A DNA stretch of 64,000 bases, taken from contig CAMGYJ010000004.1 in NCBI GenBank assembly GCA_946122785.1, positions 19,180,150 to 19,244,149 of the forward strand, written 5' to 3'. Positions 23,008-34,792 of the stretch are shown here, piece by piece. Origin of the DNA: Linum tenue. Lineage: Eukaryota > Streptophyta > Magnoliopsida > Malpighiales > Linaceae. Each line of letters opens with the position of its first letter. The stretch's first letter is position 1. Made by a program: the position numbers and the translations under genes. The notes beneath the pieces are model-generated. The model did no database searches. It was not told the origin of the DNA and worked only from the letters and a program-made list of their open reading frames with translations.

Positions 23008-25001
23008 CCTACGACACGAGTGGTTGAAGTAATATATTTTTGTTGGTGTATCAAAGATTGTGCTGACATAGGTATAAAATGTTTATGATACTTGTAGATT
23101 GACTTTTCTAATAATATATAGATATAGATTTGTTCGTTTCATTACAAAGAAAAAAAATAAATTATGTTATGCTCGAATACCAATGATATTCTGTGCAACA
23201 CTATTTATTTTATTGAAGATCAAATGCAATCTTGTAATGTTCCTACTTTTACCTATTTCAAAATAAATTTTTAAATTCTAGGTACCAATTTGTCAACATA
23301 CTGTGAGCGCATGTTACATTTTGTTGGCATAAAAAACAATCTCATCTTGAGGATTTGTTTTGTGGAATTGAAGACTCCGCGTGGAGTTGGACAACTAAGG
23401 GTTGATGTCATGAACCATGGTTCGTTACTGTGTGCGCACATTGGTTGTTGTTTTGTTGAATAATCATAGCGGGTAAAATATTTATTGGTAAACCGTTAAT
23501 GTTTTTTGTTAGTAAATTCATATTCATAATAATTGCAACTTTTTTTCCTTTTGTCAATACGCAATTGTGACATAGAAAGTATTACGATGTATATGCCATC
23601 GTTGTTTGTCGTATGGTTACAGAGAGAATCCATTATCCCAACTTAATTAGAGTTAATTAATATTGAATCTGTCATCGTACGACAATTAATATTCAAAATA
23701 AAAATATCAAGTTGGGACCATTGTGCAACATGGAACGATGCTCCAGCTATTGATTTTATTTTAATAACGAAAATGACATAATTATAATTACATTCAGTTT
23801 CAAACTTTTGTCAGCTCTTTCGAACCTGGCTCAGCGTTCCCGTACAGAACACTTGCTCTGTTTATCGCTTACGTGGATAAGGGATTGTTCGTTTATGCCA
23901 TGCAAAGATTAATTTTAATTAATAATAAGGTAATCGACTAATTCACCCGTCAATTGGTAGAACTTGAAAAATTAATTACCACCGTTTAACATCTCGCTTG
24001 TACAATTTTAAAAACACAAAAATTTCAGGACAGAAATTAAATTAGTATACATCTCGCATGACAATACACGTAATGCTGACGTATAATATTTCAGCTTACC
24101 TTTGGGGTGTGAATATGACCATTACATCTTATAGTTTTATGAAAATTTTGGTATCTAATTAAGCTTCAATTTCATTTGGAATTCTTCGACGATAAAGGGG
24201 CATCTACATGTTTCACAGTTGAGTGACTTTAGGCATAGCTCATGGCAATTTGAATTTCAAACCCACAGAAAATGCGATAGGGTCACATAAAATACATATA
24301 TGATTAAAGTGTGATTCATCATGTTCGTCTTATATAAACTCTATTGGGCTAAAAGAAACTAGCATTGGTTGCAAATGCAAATATGCAATTGTGGTGCTTA
24401 TGAATGTAAGGGGATGTTTGGTAGTTGAGATTTTATAAATTGATGCTTTTGTTCGATTTATGCATTCTAATTAGACATATTGTATTAATTTGTGAAATTT
24501 AAAAATATATTGTTTGTATGTTGTATGATTGTAGTATATCCTACAAAAATTAGGAATTTAAAACCCCAACACAGAGTGAGATTTCAAAAATCATCCATAA
24601 TGACTAATTCTGGCAGTTATTCAACTAAAAAATTAATTGTTGCATTTTCTACTTAAATACAAATATTAAATTTCATTTGAAGACGAAAGACGAACGAACC
24701 CTTATGTTTGTATGTATTGTACGAATCTTGCTAAAAGGATGGTATCAACGTTGTTTTTGTCCATTGATAATTTCATTCTTAAATTAATGTACTATACAAG
24801 TTTTGTATGTTATATATCGTGAGTTGTTATATCAACGGTTAACCACTGAACACTAAATGACTAATTCTTCCAGTTCATTCGTAGTACAGTACTGAAACAT
24901 AGGACTTTCACTTTTTATTTCATCATGAAAGGAACAATAAGGCAAATACTATTGATACTTGTAGGCCACAATGGGTAATGACATAGTGCCCTTTCTAGGA
25001 G
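23008..25001. other. AT-rich intergenic DNA, nothing recognised
   Basis: Read in both strands without finding a supported gene, terminal repeat or RNA gene. Confidence 0.5.
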
Positions 25002-25088
25002 GACAAATTTATCACAATAGAGATTTTTGGATGGTGACTAGCTAAGACAAATTTATCACAATAGAGATTTTTGGATGGTGACTAGCTA
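25002..25088. repeat. Perfect 43-44 bp tandem duplication
   Basis: The block starting GACAAATTTATCACAATAG occurs at 25002-25045 and again at 25046-25088 without visible mismatch, so it is recent. It lies directly upstream of the region shared by RPA-like copies C and D. Confidence 0.85.
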
Positions 25089-25089
25089 T

Positions 25090-27331
25090 TGAACATTTAT
25101 TATACGGACAATGGAATATTGGTGCCATGAATTGTCCCTATCAGTTCTAATATTATAATTTTCCTGGGTTGTTGTATTGTGTTTGTTACGTGTTGTGAGC
25201 GTGTAGTCATTGTGCGATGGTGACTTTGCATAATTGGTATATACACACAAAAGAAGAAAGCATAATAGAGTTTGGTTGGACAATGCCATCTAAAACGTCT
25301 TCTTTCTTTCCAAGATAAGACGAGCAGCTGATTTTAGAAAAGGACAGAGAGGGAGAAGGAAATTGTTTTTTGTATTCTTTCCTTATTTCTTTATTCAACT
25401 TCCTTCCGTTCTTTGGCTCTGTTCTATCTCAATATTGAAAACTCACTTGACATGCTCTCTCCTGTCTCTATTTTCTATACTCAGTGGTTACTGGTGGTTA
25501 GTTAAAAGTTCTCTCTGCTACCTGGCTTCTCCGAGTTTTTATCGGTAATTATTTTGATGAATTTTTTTTTATGTATACATTACTATTTTATGCATCCACA
25601 TCCATTTTTCTCGACATTAATAAGTTGGCTGAGGGTATTGGTTAATGGAAAGTGCTTTCGTTGCCTTTATAATAATCGTTTGGACTATCTTTTTACAATC
25701 AGGTGCTATCCTTACAATTGAGCAAAGAGAGCAAATCCGCTCACCATTAATGACCCATACAAGGTAAATATTTTCTGGTGCTCATTAGAAGCACGACAAA
25801 AACTTCACGGCGACGGAAACAACAACGTATACTTCCATCCTGTTCCACGGGTGTGTGCCATGATCCACCTATTTTAGTTTTGTGTAAACACCAGTATATA
25901 ACTGCTCTCCGAATGTCAACATAAACAGTAGGTTTAAAGGGATCATTCATGAATATTTTCTATCTTAAAATAAATATTATCAATAATTTATCACTACTTT
26001 TTTAACAAATGCATGTAAGTAGTATTCCTTTTGTCGATATTTTCATTGTTATTAAAAAATCACATGTGTTTTGTCAAACTATTATAATGTGTTGCTTTTT
26101 ATTTTTTTGAAATGTTATCTTAGGTTACCATCGGTCCTGATTAGTTTATATATCAGTATAAGATGATGCGTTTTTAGCAAAATATAAGGAGCAAAGCATT
26201 GAGAGATCGTAGGATTTAACTATGTTTTACTTTGCTATAGTTTATGTGGGTTGGTTGACAACGCAACGTCAGATTTTTTTCCGGTGATGGAATAAGAGTG
26301 AATATGTTGTTGCGATGAAATGGGTACTTATATTGATACAATTGATCTCCCATAAAATTACTATTTATTTTGGTAGCTGATGATAAATAGGGGGTGAAAA
26401 GGGGTAAAGTGTTTGACGTGCAATATGTACATTACGAGAAGTCAGTCATGTACCTTGTATATTAATAGAAGTGCGTTGATGTTTTGTAGGTTGTCTTGTG
26501 TTATGTCAAAAGATTATATTCTGCCCAGCTCCCCACGAGGTTGGTTCTTTCGGATGCAACATATTTAGATGGGGCTTATTCCCTTCATTTTCTAAGTTTT
26601 CATCTATTTTATCGGTTGACATTTTCATACCCTCTATCTAAGTTAAAAAGTTTATATTATAAGTAGTGTATCCCATGTACGTTGTTGGTTATTTTTAATG
26701 CAGATCCCATAAATTCATCCATTACTATCCGGGATTTATCCGGGGATGTCCTACACCAACCATTGGTTGTGAGACTCATTCACTAGTGGGAGGCCAGGGA
26801 ATCCTTTGGTACAAATCGTCCACCTGCATTCTGGCACTCTATGGGTGGACAAAAATGTAATTACAATCTAATCATTTTTCAAACTATGTTCTTTCTTTAA
26901 TTTTGACTAATTTCCAACATGTTCTTTTTGTAGGAGGACACTATAGAAGGCCTTACAATGGCCAAGCATTTTAAAGGTTTGCACACTATGCATTATACTA
27001 ACGTACATAGCTTGATAAAAATAGCATTTTTGATTTTTTGATCATCTTTCAATCAATTCATGTTAGCTATTGGAGTACAGTCACTTGTGGGGATGAGACT
27101 TTTTCTTGTGATCTGACATTCCAGCCTTGCCCGACAACTACGTTGCTAAAAACACCAGTTATGAAATTTTTAAAAATTACAAGGAGGGGGAGATGCAACA
27201 TAATGAAATTGGCAGAAGGCAAGACATTCACGGCGGAGGTGGAGTTGTGTGAACCAGGATCGCCCCTTCCCGGGTCAATACATGTGACTTGCCTGTTAAA
27301 CCCATTAGCATATTCTCTACCTAATGTGTAG
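25090..27331 (+). pseudogene. RPA-like (DUF223) gene copy C with internal deletion
   Basis: The leader 25090-25560 is collinear with 30216-30720 of copy D, including ATGAATTGTCCCTATCAG and ACGTCTTCTTTCC/GCGTCTTCTTTCC. Later pieces also match D: 26497-26551; 26703-26871 (SSITIRDLSG, QPLVVRLIH then a TAG); 26935-26975 (EDTIEGLTMAKHFK); and a C-terminal exon at about 27067-27331 (TCGDETFSCDLTF, TTLLKTPVMKF, PGSIHVTCLLNPLAYSLP). The central exons present in D are absent, so C lacks most of its OB folds. It is non-functional as an RPA-like protein. Whether the C-terminal exon is still expressed cannot be seen. Confidence 0.6.
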
Positions 27332-27350
27332 GGAAACCGATCCCTCAAAT

Positions 27351-28104
27351 TGTTATTTGGAGTATCATGCTCCTGTGTAACAGATTTGTATCCCATTAAA
27401 CCAGTAGTTTCGTGCATAAGTTTATTACATGATCAGTTTCTCATAATTTTTGATCCATGTCGTTTGTGCAATAAAGGTATTTAATTGGTGTGGTTGTCGT
27501 TGGTGTAAAATGGTTGCGTACTAATGGCTCTCGAAACATTAGGGTTAAGGCTGACTCCAATGTCGTCGGCATTTATGGTATGTTCGCCATTAATGGCGAT
27601 AATCGTCGTCTAGGTCGCCAACTGTGGGGAAGGGAATGTCGATTCCCAGAAAAATGGGGATGCGGATAAGTAGGAGTTTAATGGATTTTAATAAGGGTAA
27701 TGTTTTATGTAATTAATTATGGGATTAATTAGATGGTTTAATAAGGGTATTGTTTTATGTATTTAATATGAGATTAAATAGGGGTTTATTTATGACAATT
27801 TATCATTATATTTAAAAATCCAGTCTCAAAATTAAAAACTTTCTATCCGAAGATTCGTATTTAAAAATTATGACAAACTATACAAAAATTAATATGAACA
27901 AATTATATTAAGATGATAATAAGTAAATTTTTAAGTAAACAATAACTTAAAAAAAGGAAGATCATCAAATTTGGGGATGGTAGCATTGGAGCCAAAATGA
28001 AGAAAATAGGGACAATCCCCCAAATTTGGGGCTTTCATTGAAGTTGGACTAAGGTGACGGAATTTTGGGTTTGAATTGAATAAGGGAATTTAATTATTGT
28101 ACTA
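27351..28104. other. AT-rich sequence, possible MITE remnant
   Basis: A stretch from about 27549 (GGCTGACTCCAATG) to 28054 (CATTGAAGTTGGACTAAGG) has weakly complementary ends typical of small plant DNA elements. I found no clean TIR or TSD. No gene. Confidence 0.35.
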
Positions 28105-29726
28105 AATGCGACAGAGACGTATACTATGCTTGGGTCCATTTAGTTGGTTTGCACTGCTGATGTGCAGTACATGTATTATTGAATACCTTTAATGTCGTCT
28201 ATGTGAGCACTTTTCTGTTTTGTCTGCTTGTACTCAATGTGAAAGAGATGTATACTATGCTTGGGTCCCTATAGTTGGTGTGTACTGTTTCTGTTTTCTC
28301 ACTCCAGCTATAAATTCTCTATCTATCTAACGTATCCTCTTCTGTATTATCATTCCATTCTTCTTATTTGCTTCTGCTTCCTTGGTATTGCTATTATTGT
28401 CCTTGTCACTGGTGGATATGGCACCACCAACTTGCCGATGTGGTGAAGCTGCAATCCTTCTCACTTCTTATACTGCAGCCAATCCAGGGCATTGATTTTA
28501 CGGTTGTAGTAATTACGGTGTAGGTGTACCCATGCATTACCTTTTCGATAGATATAAGAGCACATAGGTATACTGTATTCTTCCACTAATTGTTTGTTCA
28601 TTGTCTATAATGTGTAGGCTTTGGGTTCGTGTGGCTTCTTCAATTGGGTGGATCCCATCCTAGATGAATCTAAGAAATAGGTTATCAGTGGTCTACATAG
28701 GCGGATTGTGGTATCGGAGAAAGGGAATAATCGCCCTTATATTCCGCTGGAGGAGTTAGGTTTCTGTTTGTAGTGTTGCTATTTGTCGTATTTTATTGTA
28801 TATTAATTTAAGAATCTATCACAACATTAGTTATGTAAAGTTGAAACTTTGGCTTTATTACACGTTGGTGCATTATTTGAGTTATTCAATATGAACTCTC
28901 ATCGCTGCTAAATGTCGGTTACAATAAATAAAATTGATTTATCTTTAACGTTGTTATGTATTAGAAAAATATATAACATGGCTTTATATCGGTGTATACA
29001 CCTTTTTGTTTCTATCCAGCTTTAAAATCCTAAAACACATATGAATATGGTTGGTTATGTTTAATTTTCAAACTTCGTATATCATTGTAGGAAGGATTGC
29101 ACGAGAAACTCGGACATAATAAAATGAAATAAGTCATTAAAATACATATGGTTATCATACATGTATGTATTAACATTAGTATAAATTTTGATATCACATC
29201 AATATCATACACACACGTATGTATCATTTAAATACATGTTGGCCCAATAAATAATGAGAAGAAAAAGGACAAAACTGAAAGGGAAGGGAAAGAAAACAAA
29301 GTTGGCTATTTCAGAAAGTTAATATCGTTGGTCAATTATTATGTTCCATATTGCAATACTGCTAAACAATAGTGCACACCGACTATAGGGACCCAAGCAT
29401 AGTGCACGTCCCTTTCGTATTGAATACAAGAAGACAAAATAGAGAAGAACGAAGTGTACGTCCTTTTCATATCGAACACATGCATGTATGGGAAAACAAC
29501 AGTACACACCGACTATAGGGACCTAAGCATAGTGTACGTCCCTTTCATATTCATATTGAATACAAGAAGAAAAAATAGAGAAGAACGACCCAAGCATAGT
29601 GTACGTCCTTTTCATATCGAACACATGCATGTATGGGAAAACAACAGTACACACCGACTATAGGGACCTAAGAATAGTGTACGTCCTTTCATATTGAATA
29701 CAAGCAGACAAAATAGAAAAGAACTT
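28105..29726. repeat. Inverted repeat arrays flanking a GRF-finger relic
   Basis: Units containing CACACCGACTATAGGGACC, then AAGCATAGTGTACGTCC, then TTGAATACAAG repeat at 29371-29500, 29501-29645 and 29646-29726 (partial). The same units occur in the opposite orientation at about 28209-28290 and, more decayed, 28110-28155. The arms therefore face each other across 28.3-29.37 kb. This could be a foldback-type element or a MULE with long TIRs. No TSD was found. Confidence 0.65.
28418..28680 (+). pseudogene. GRF-type zinc-finger gene relic
   Basis: From ATG 28418 the frame reads MAPPTCRCGEAAI, then AANPGH, a TGA at 28493-28495, and FYGCSNYG. After an intron-like gap (donor near 28518, acceptor TGTGTAG ending 28617) the second exon reads FGSCGFFNWVDPILDESKK and a TAG at 28678-28680. 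CxCG...C...CGFFxW is the GRF zinc-finger signature, a small nucleic-acid-binding finger. The TGA falls where family members usually have Arg-Phe after NPG. It lies inside the inverted-repeat structure 28105-29726 and may be captured cargo. Confidence 0.65.
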
Positions 29727-31789
29727 ACCTAGCAAATAGTTCTTAAGAGAGTGATAGATTTCTGGGAGCGCGTGTGACCGTTGGTGGAGTTGGACGAGGG
29801 GTGGGGAGAGGGCGTTTCGTTACTATGCTTTATTTAATCCTTGGATTGTATGTAAATTTTGTTGTTATTTCCAAGTATAGAGATTTTTCATTGGTATAAG
29901 AATCGAACTCGATCAATAATTGAGTTAGTAGAACCACAATCAGTTAAAATAACGGTACAGTTAACTTTTTACTGTTTTTGATGGACCAAACGGTTTTTCA
30001 TAGTTCAACATAAAACCAAATGAACCACTATAGTTTAACTGGTTCATTGGTTCATTATTTAACCAATTTTTTTTAACAAATACTTTAACGTATACTAACT
30101 CCATCGAACCAGATTTATTAATTTTATTTACGCTTTATCTTCTCATTTTTAACCTCATTATCAACTTACTATTGATAGTCGTATGACAAAATGAGATTTT
30201 TTACTATCGTGAATAGCTCTTAAACATTTATTGTACGTACAATGGAATAATGGCGACATGAATTGTCCCTATCAGTACTAATGTCATAATTGTATTGTAT
30301 TTTTTAATGTTTGTCACCTGTTGTGAGGGTGTAGTCACTGTGGGATGGTGACTTTACAAAAATAGTATATAACATAAAAGAAGAAAGAATAATATATATT
30401 GGTGAGCAAACTCCATCTAAAGCGTCTTCTTTCCACTTCAAGTTCAAAAGAGCAACCGATTTAATAGTAGAGACAAAGAGGAAGTGTGAAATTGCTCATG
30501 TATTCCTTCTTTCTTGCTTTCTTTGACTTCGTTCCTGTCCTTGGCTCTGCTCAATCCTGATATTCAAAACTCACTTCGCATGATCTCTCTCATCTCCGTT
30601 TTATTGCCTAGCGGTTAGTGGTGGTTGGTTTCAACTTTTCTAAACCATGTGAGTTTTGTGAGTTTCTTCTTTGTGATCAAGAGAAAAAATTGGATCAGGA
30701 GAAGGCAATGGATAGTGAAGAAGTGTACGTTTGCAACCATGTTGAGACCGTATATAATTAGAAGATGAGTAGTTTCCTCCCGTAAATCGTCCTTTCACGG
30801 GTCAGATATATAAACCAAATATGAGACACCATTCATTAATCTCCTCCTCTGCCATTTCAATCTACTCTCATAGGCAATGACTAGGTCTGCTTCTCGTGTG
30901 AGCTAGAGTTAGCCAACAAACACAAACCATCACGGAGATTGTGCAACTATTGTATAGTTTCCCTCTTCAGTCCTCCTTCCGTGTTCCCGCAACTTCAAAC
31001 ACACTGTGGAAATTGAGTATATGTTTTGTATTTTTAATCCACGTTACAGTCACCTGTCAATCGGCTTTTACAAGGCATTGAGTAACTTTGTTTTGTCTTG
31101 TTATGATCGGTGATATATATCTGTTTATAGTATCAATACAATGGTTGATCATAGAGTCTATTATTTTTGTTAGGTGGTGTTCCATGCGAGGAATTATATT
31201 TTGCCGAGCTCACTCGAAGGTTATTTATTTCATGTGTTGGTATTTTCATTACGGTCAAATTTATTTTATACGTATTCATTTGAAAAAAAATGTTCAATAT
31301 TAGCGTATATCTTTAACCGATCAATGTCTTACATGACATATATTCTAAGAGCCATGTTTTTTGTAGCCCAATAAATTCCTCAATGACCATCAGAGAACTT
31401 TCAGGAGGTATCATTGAGCGACCATTGGTTGTCCGACTCATTCACCAATGGATCACCAGAGACGTTCCTGGTTCACCTTCACTTTATACAATATGGGTCG
31501 ACAAAGAGGTGGTTCCCTTCAAGTATATTTGCAAAACATGTGTTTGTTGTTGTTGTAGTCTAATGTGAATTTGTTTCAATAACAGGAAAACATTATAGAA
31601 GGTCTTACCTTACCCAAATATTATGAGTTGGTCAAATATTTCATTGGAACAAGACGCATTTACATTATGTCAGACGTGTTAGTGATTCCTGCACGGTCTA
31701 GAAATCGTTACTCTCCATGCGATCTACGACTACACATTAAATCTGCTATGGAATTTGTCAAAATTTATGACAATTATTTAGTACGGGAC

Positions 31790-33175
31790 TGATAGCATCG
31801 TATTTGCACGTGTTTTCACTCTGGTTTCCTGTCCATTTTGGCTCGAATTGATTGTTCCTTGGCCTATTTTACGCTAGGTTGTGTTGTTTTGTCGTATTTC
31901 AGGTCCTAGCAAGTAAAGAGGTGCATAGGCGCAAGTTTCGGGTCATTTGGAGGTCAATTGGCGAAGCACAGACAGAATTACGGGCAGCCCCTGCTAAATT
32001 ACGGCCGTAATTAGCCAGGGCATGCCCGTAATTAATTGGCCGAGGCTTCTCCCCAGCAATTCTTCTCGGTGGTAAAATTACGGGCAAGACCCCAAGAATT
32101 ACGGCCGTAATTCCCAAATTACTGGCGGTAATTGGTAGATTACGGGCGTATCTCCTCCTCCTGCAGCTTAAGTGAAACGTGCGTTTTGGTGCGAATTACG
32201 GGCAGGAAGTGATTACGGCCGTAATTCTGCCCGTAATTCGCCCAGAGTCGGGTTTTTGGAGGCAGATTCGAGCCAAGGAAGGAGAATTCGATTTTCTGGG
32301 CAAAAAACATAGTTTTAGAGAGAGAAAGAGCGAAGAACAAACCCTAGGAGCTATTTTGGAGTGGATTTCTCATCATTGAAGCCCAGATTGCGTCCCTAGG
32401 AGTGAAGATTGACATCCCAGAGCAGATTTTCCTCATCTTTATGAGTATGACCACTCTGATTTCTGTTTTCTTTTCTCTCTATGGAGTAGAACCTTTCTCT
32501 CACTTGGGTATGAAGAACCCTAGTTCCTTGTGTTAGGGATTTGATTGTAATGACTTGGGATGATATTACTGTTTGATTTTAATCGAATGATGCATGTTTA
32601 TTGAATTGATTAGAGTCTGATCAGCTTTTCTCAATTTCTGCTGCAACCTGAGATAGATAGAATCTGATTAGGTTGTTAGAGCCTCTTCATTCGATAGTAG
32701 GAGATTGGCTATACGAGAGTTAGCCAATTCACTGCTTTGTACTGGTGTTCTTGGCGCCAGTAGTGGAGTTCTGTGTTCATAGCCTCAGCTTTCTATCCCG
32801 GTGAAGACTAGTCGTCTGCCGAGTAGTTAGACTGAGAGGGCTTGGTCAGCTTAAGAGATTCCAAGCTACTGTCGGATCTTCCGCAGTCTAATCAATAGTA
32901 AATCAACCCAGGGAATTGCAATTGAACCTAACTAAGGGGCTAGGGGGACTCAATCCCGAGTGACTCTTGCCTGCTTTAGAAAACCGAACAATTTACTGCT
33001 TTCTTGTTGCTTTTACTTTTCACAACAATCACTCGAACTAGTTTGCTAGATAATAGAGAATCACGGAGTAAGCAGTAGATCTAGACCCCGGGTTGATAAT
33101 TAAACTTGCCTGTTACTGCATGCCCGAACTGCGATTACACTTGGTCGCAGTTTGGTGTTGTGTTTTGGCGTGTCA
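31790..33175 (+). repeat. 5' LTR of Athila copy 2 (1386 bp)
   Basis: Runs from TGATAGCATCG to GCGTGTCA. It contains palindrome blocks at 31974-32034, 32062-32147 and 32191-32241 (ATTACGGCCGTAAT subtype). The promoter and R boundaries cannot be fixed by eye. Confidence 0.95.
31974..32241. repeat. Palindrome array, ATT-ACGGCCGT-AAT subtype (5' LTR)
   Basis: Three blocks have the layout AATTACGGGC - AATTACGGCCGTAATT - GCCCGTAATT. In 32191-32241 the outer arms GCGAATTACGGGCAG and their complement pair perfectly for 15 bp around an inner 14-bp palindrome. In 31974-32034 pairing extends nearly the full ~60 nt. The same blocks recur in the 3' LTR at 40162-40429. Confidence 0.85.
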
Positions 33176-33181
33176 AGTTTT

Positions 33182-33201
33182 TGGCGCCGTTGCCGGGGAT
33201 C
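33182..33201 (+). promoter_or_regulatory. Primer-binding site for tRNA-Asp(GTC)
   Basis: TGGCGCCGTTGCCGGGGATC lies 6 bp after the 5' LTR and, as I recall the plant tRNA-Asp(GTC) 3' end (...CCCCGGCAACGGCGCCA), is complementary over all 20 nt. Athila elements typically use this primer. Confidence 0.9.
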
Positions 33202-33319
33202 CCTCTAGATTATTGGGGAAACGTGAGAATTTGTTACTCTAGCTTTTATTTACTGCATTTTATCTCTTCCACCTGTGTGCCTTCACGGGTTGCTTCTGCT
33301 GATTGTGTGCAGGTAGTGC

Positions 33320-34792
33320 ATGACCCGTAGCCAGTCGGGAGATCTACTACCATTAGACCAGGAGCTTGAACGAACTTGCAGGAACTTCAAGCGGGCTCTA
33401 AAGGCGCGACTGGCTGCGGAGGAGGCGCTAACACAGCTGCAGTTAGGAGAAGAAGAAGAAGGAGAGATGGGTGATCCGCAGAACCGTGCTGTGATCCCCG
33501 AGGAGCAAACCATGGGATCCTACTGGACCGCTAGGGCTGCGGACATGAGGTCACCCATTCAACACCCTCAGGTCCCAGCCAACAACTTTGAGGTGAGCAC
33601 CTCCGTGATCACCATGCTGCGCGGTTCAGTAGTGTTCCGTGGTAAGGAGGGACAGTGCCCTCGATCACATCTCAGGCGATTCCACGAGCTCATCGATGGA
33701 ATCAAGATCAATGGGGTACCGGCAGATGCCATCCAGCTGAGGTACTTCCCATTCACTCTGGAGGGGCAGGCCAAGGAGTGGCTAGACACTCGACCTCCGG
33801 GCTCCATCACCACGTTCGCCAACCTGGCGGACAAGTTCCTCACCCGCTACCATCCTCCATCCAAGACAGCTGATCTCCAGAAGCAGATTACACATTTTTC
33901 TCAGGATGAGGATGAGACCATTAGGGATGCTTGGGAGAGGTACACCAGCTTCTTTCTCAGGTGTCCCAATCATGGTTTCAATGATGCATTCAAGGTGGGC
34001 ACCTTCTATCACGCCCTTTTCCCGGAGGACAAGCAGCTAATTGATTCGGTTTGTGGCGGGAACATGCTGACAAAAACCCCGCCACAGCTGAATCAACTCT
34101 TTGAGGAGATGGCGGAGAACGGGTACGACTGGGGCACTGCCAGGAGATCGAGACAAGCACCTGGACGGGGTGTGCATGCTGTGGGCACCCAGTCATCTGA
34201 TTTGGTGCAGGTAGTATCGAAGCTGGTCTCAGCTATCGATCGTTCCGGGATGATTCCAGGGACCGGACAGCAGCAGGCGATGCTCTGCCAATGGTGCGAA
34301 AGCACCCATCATACGGTGGAGGACTGCCAGGCGATGAAGGAATCAACCACACCCCAGGAGCAGGTGAACTTCATCAACAATGTCAGGCGCAATGACCCCT
34401 ACAGCAACACGTACAATGAGGGGTGGCGCCAGCACCCTAACTTCTCCTGGGCTGGGCCAAATCCCAAACCACCAGCTCCCCAGGGACCACCAGGCTTCCA
34501 GCGGCCACCATATCAGCCCAGACAGGGGCAATTCCAGCAGCAACAACAGTCTCTCTATCAGCCCATGCAGGGGCAGGCTGCTCAATCACAGCCGCGGCCT
34601 TTCCAGCAGCCAGGTGCAGCCCCTGCTGCCCCAGTACAGAATGATCAGATGGCTGAGCTGCGGGACTTGGTAGGTTCTCTCGCCAGTACTAGTGCTCAGA
34701 AATTCAACACCTTTGAGCAGTTCATGGAGAAGGCCTCGGGTAAACTCCTGGCTCTTGAAGCTGGCCAGAGGAACACACAGGCTGTTTTATAG
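33320..34792 (+). CDS. gag: Athila Gag (capsid and zinc knuckle), ends at a nonsense codon
   Basis: 490 codons from an ATG 119 bp past the primer site. Residues ~85-260 form the plant retrotransposon Gag core: NNFEVSTSVITML, FHELIDGIKINGVPADAI, LEGQAKEWLDTRPPGSITT, FLTRYHPPSK, DETIRDAWERYTSFFLRCPNHG. A CCHC knuckle, CQWCESTHHTVEDC, is at ~324-337, followed by a Pro/Gln-rich tail. Gag would package the RNA in virus-like particles. The stop TAG (34790-34792) is in frame with the protease ORF that follows; the region after it still reads as the usual Gag C-terminal coil. It looks like a C-to-T change of CAG rather than the native end. Readthrough is possible but unproven. Confidence 0.88.
   Translation: MTRSQSGDLLPLDQELERTCRNFKRALKARLAAEEALTQLQLGEEEEGEMGDPQNRAVIPEEQTMGSYWTARAADMRSPIQHPQVPANNFEVSTSVITMLRGSVVFRGKEGQCPRSHLRRFHELIDGIKINGVPADAIQLRYFPFTLEGQAKEWLDTRPPGSITTFANLADKFLTRYHPPSKTADLQKQITHFSQDEDETIRDAWERYTSFFLRCPNHGFNDAFKVGTFYHALFPEDKQLIDSVCGGNMLTKTPPQLNQLFEEMAENGYDWGTARRSRQAPGRGVHAVGTQSSDLVQVVSKLVSAIDRSGMIPGTGQQQAMLCQWCESTHHTVEDCQAMKESTTPQEQVNFINNVRRNDPYSNTYNEGWRQHPNFSWAGPNPKPPAPQGPPGFQRPPYQPRQGQFQQQQQSLYQPMQGQAAQSQPRPFQQPGAAPAAPVQNDQMAELRDLVGSLASTSAQKFNTFEQFMEKASGKLLALEAGQRNTQAVL

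Noticed and set aside
27549..28060. Possible MITE with CTCCAATG-like ends
   Set aside because: Ends pair poorly and no TSD could be found; kept only as a note in the gap entry.
31899..32379. Overlapping ORFs on both strands with NYGRN/ITAVIL repeats (also 40087-40567 and 13484-13935)
   Set aside because: Shadows of the ATTACGGCCGTAAT arrays; identical in both LTRs because the DNA is identical.
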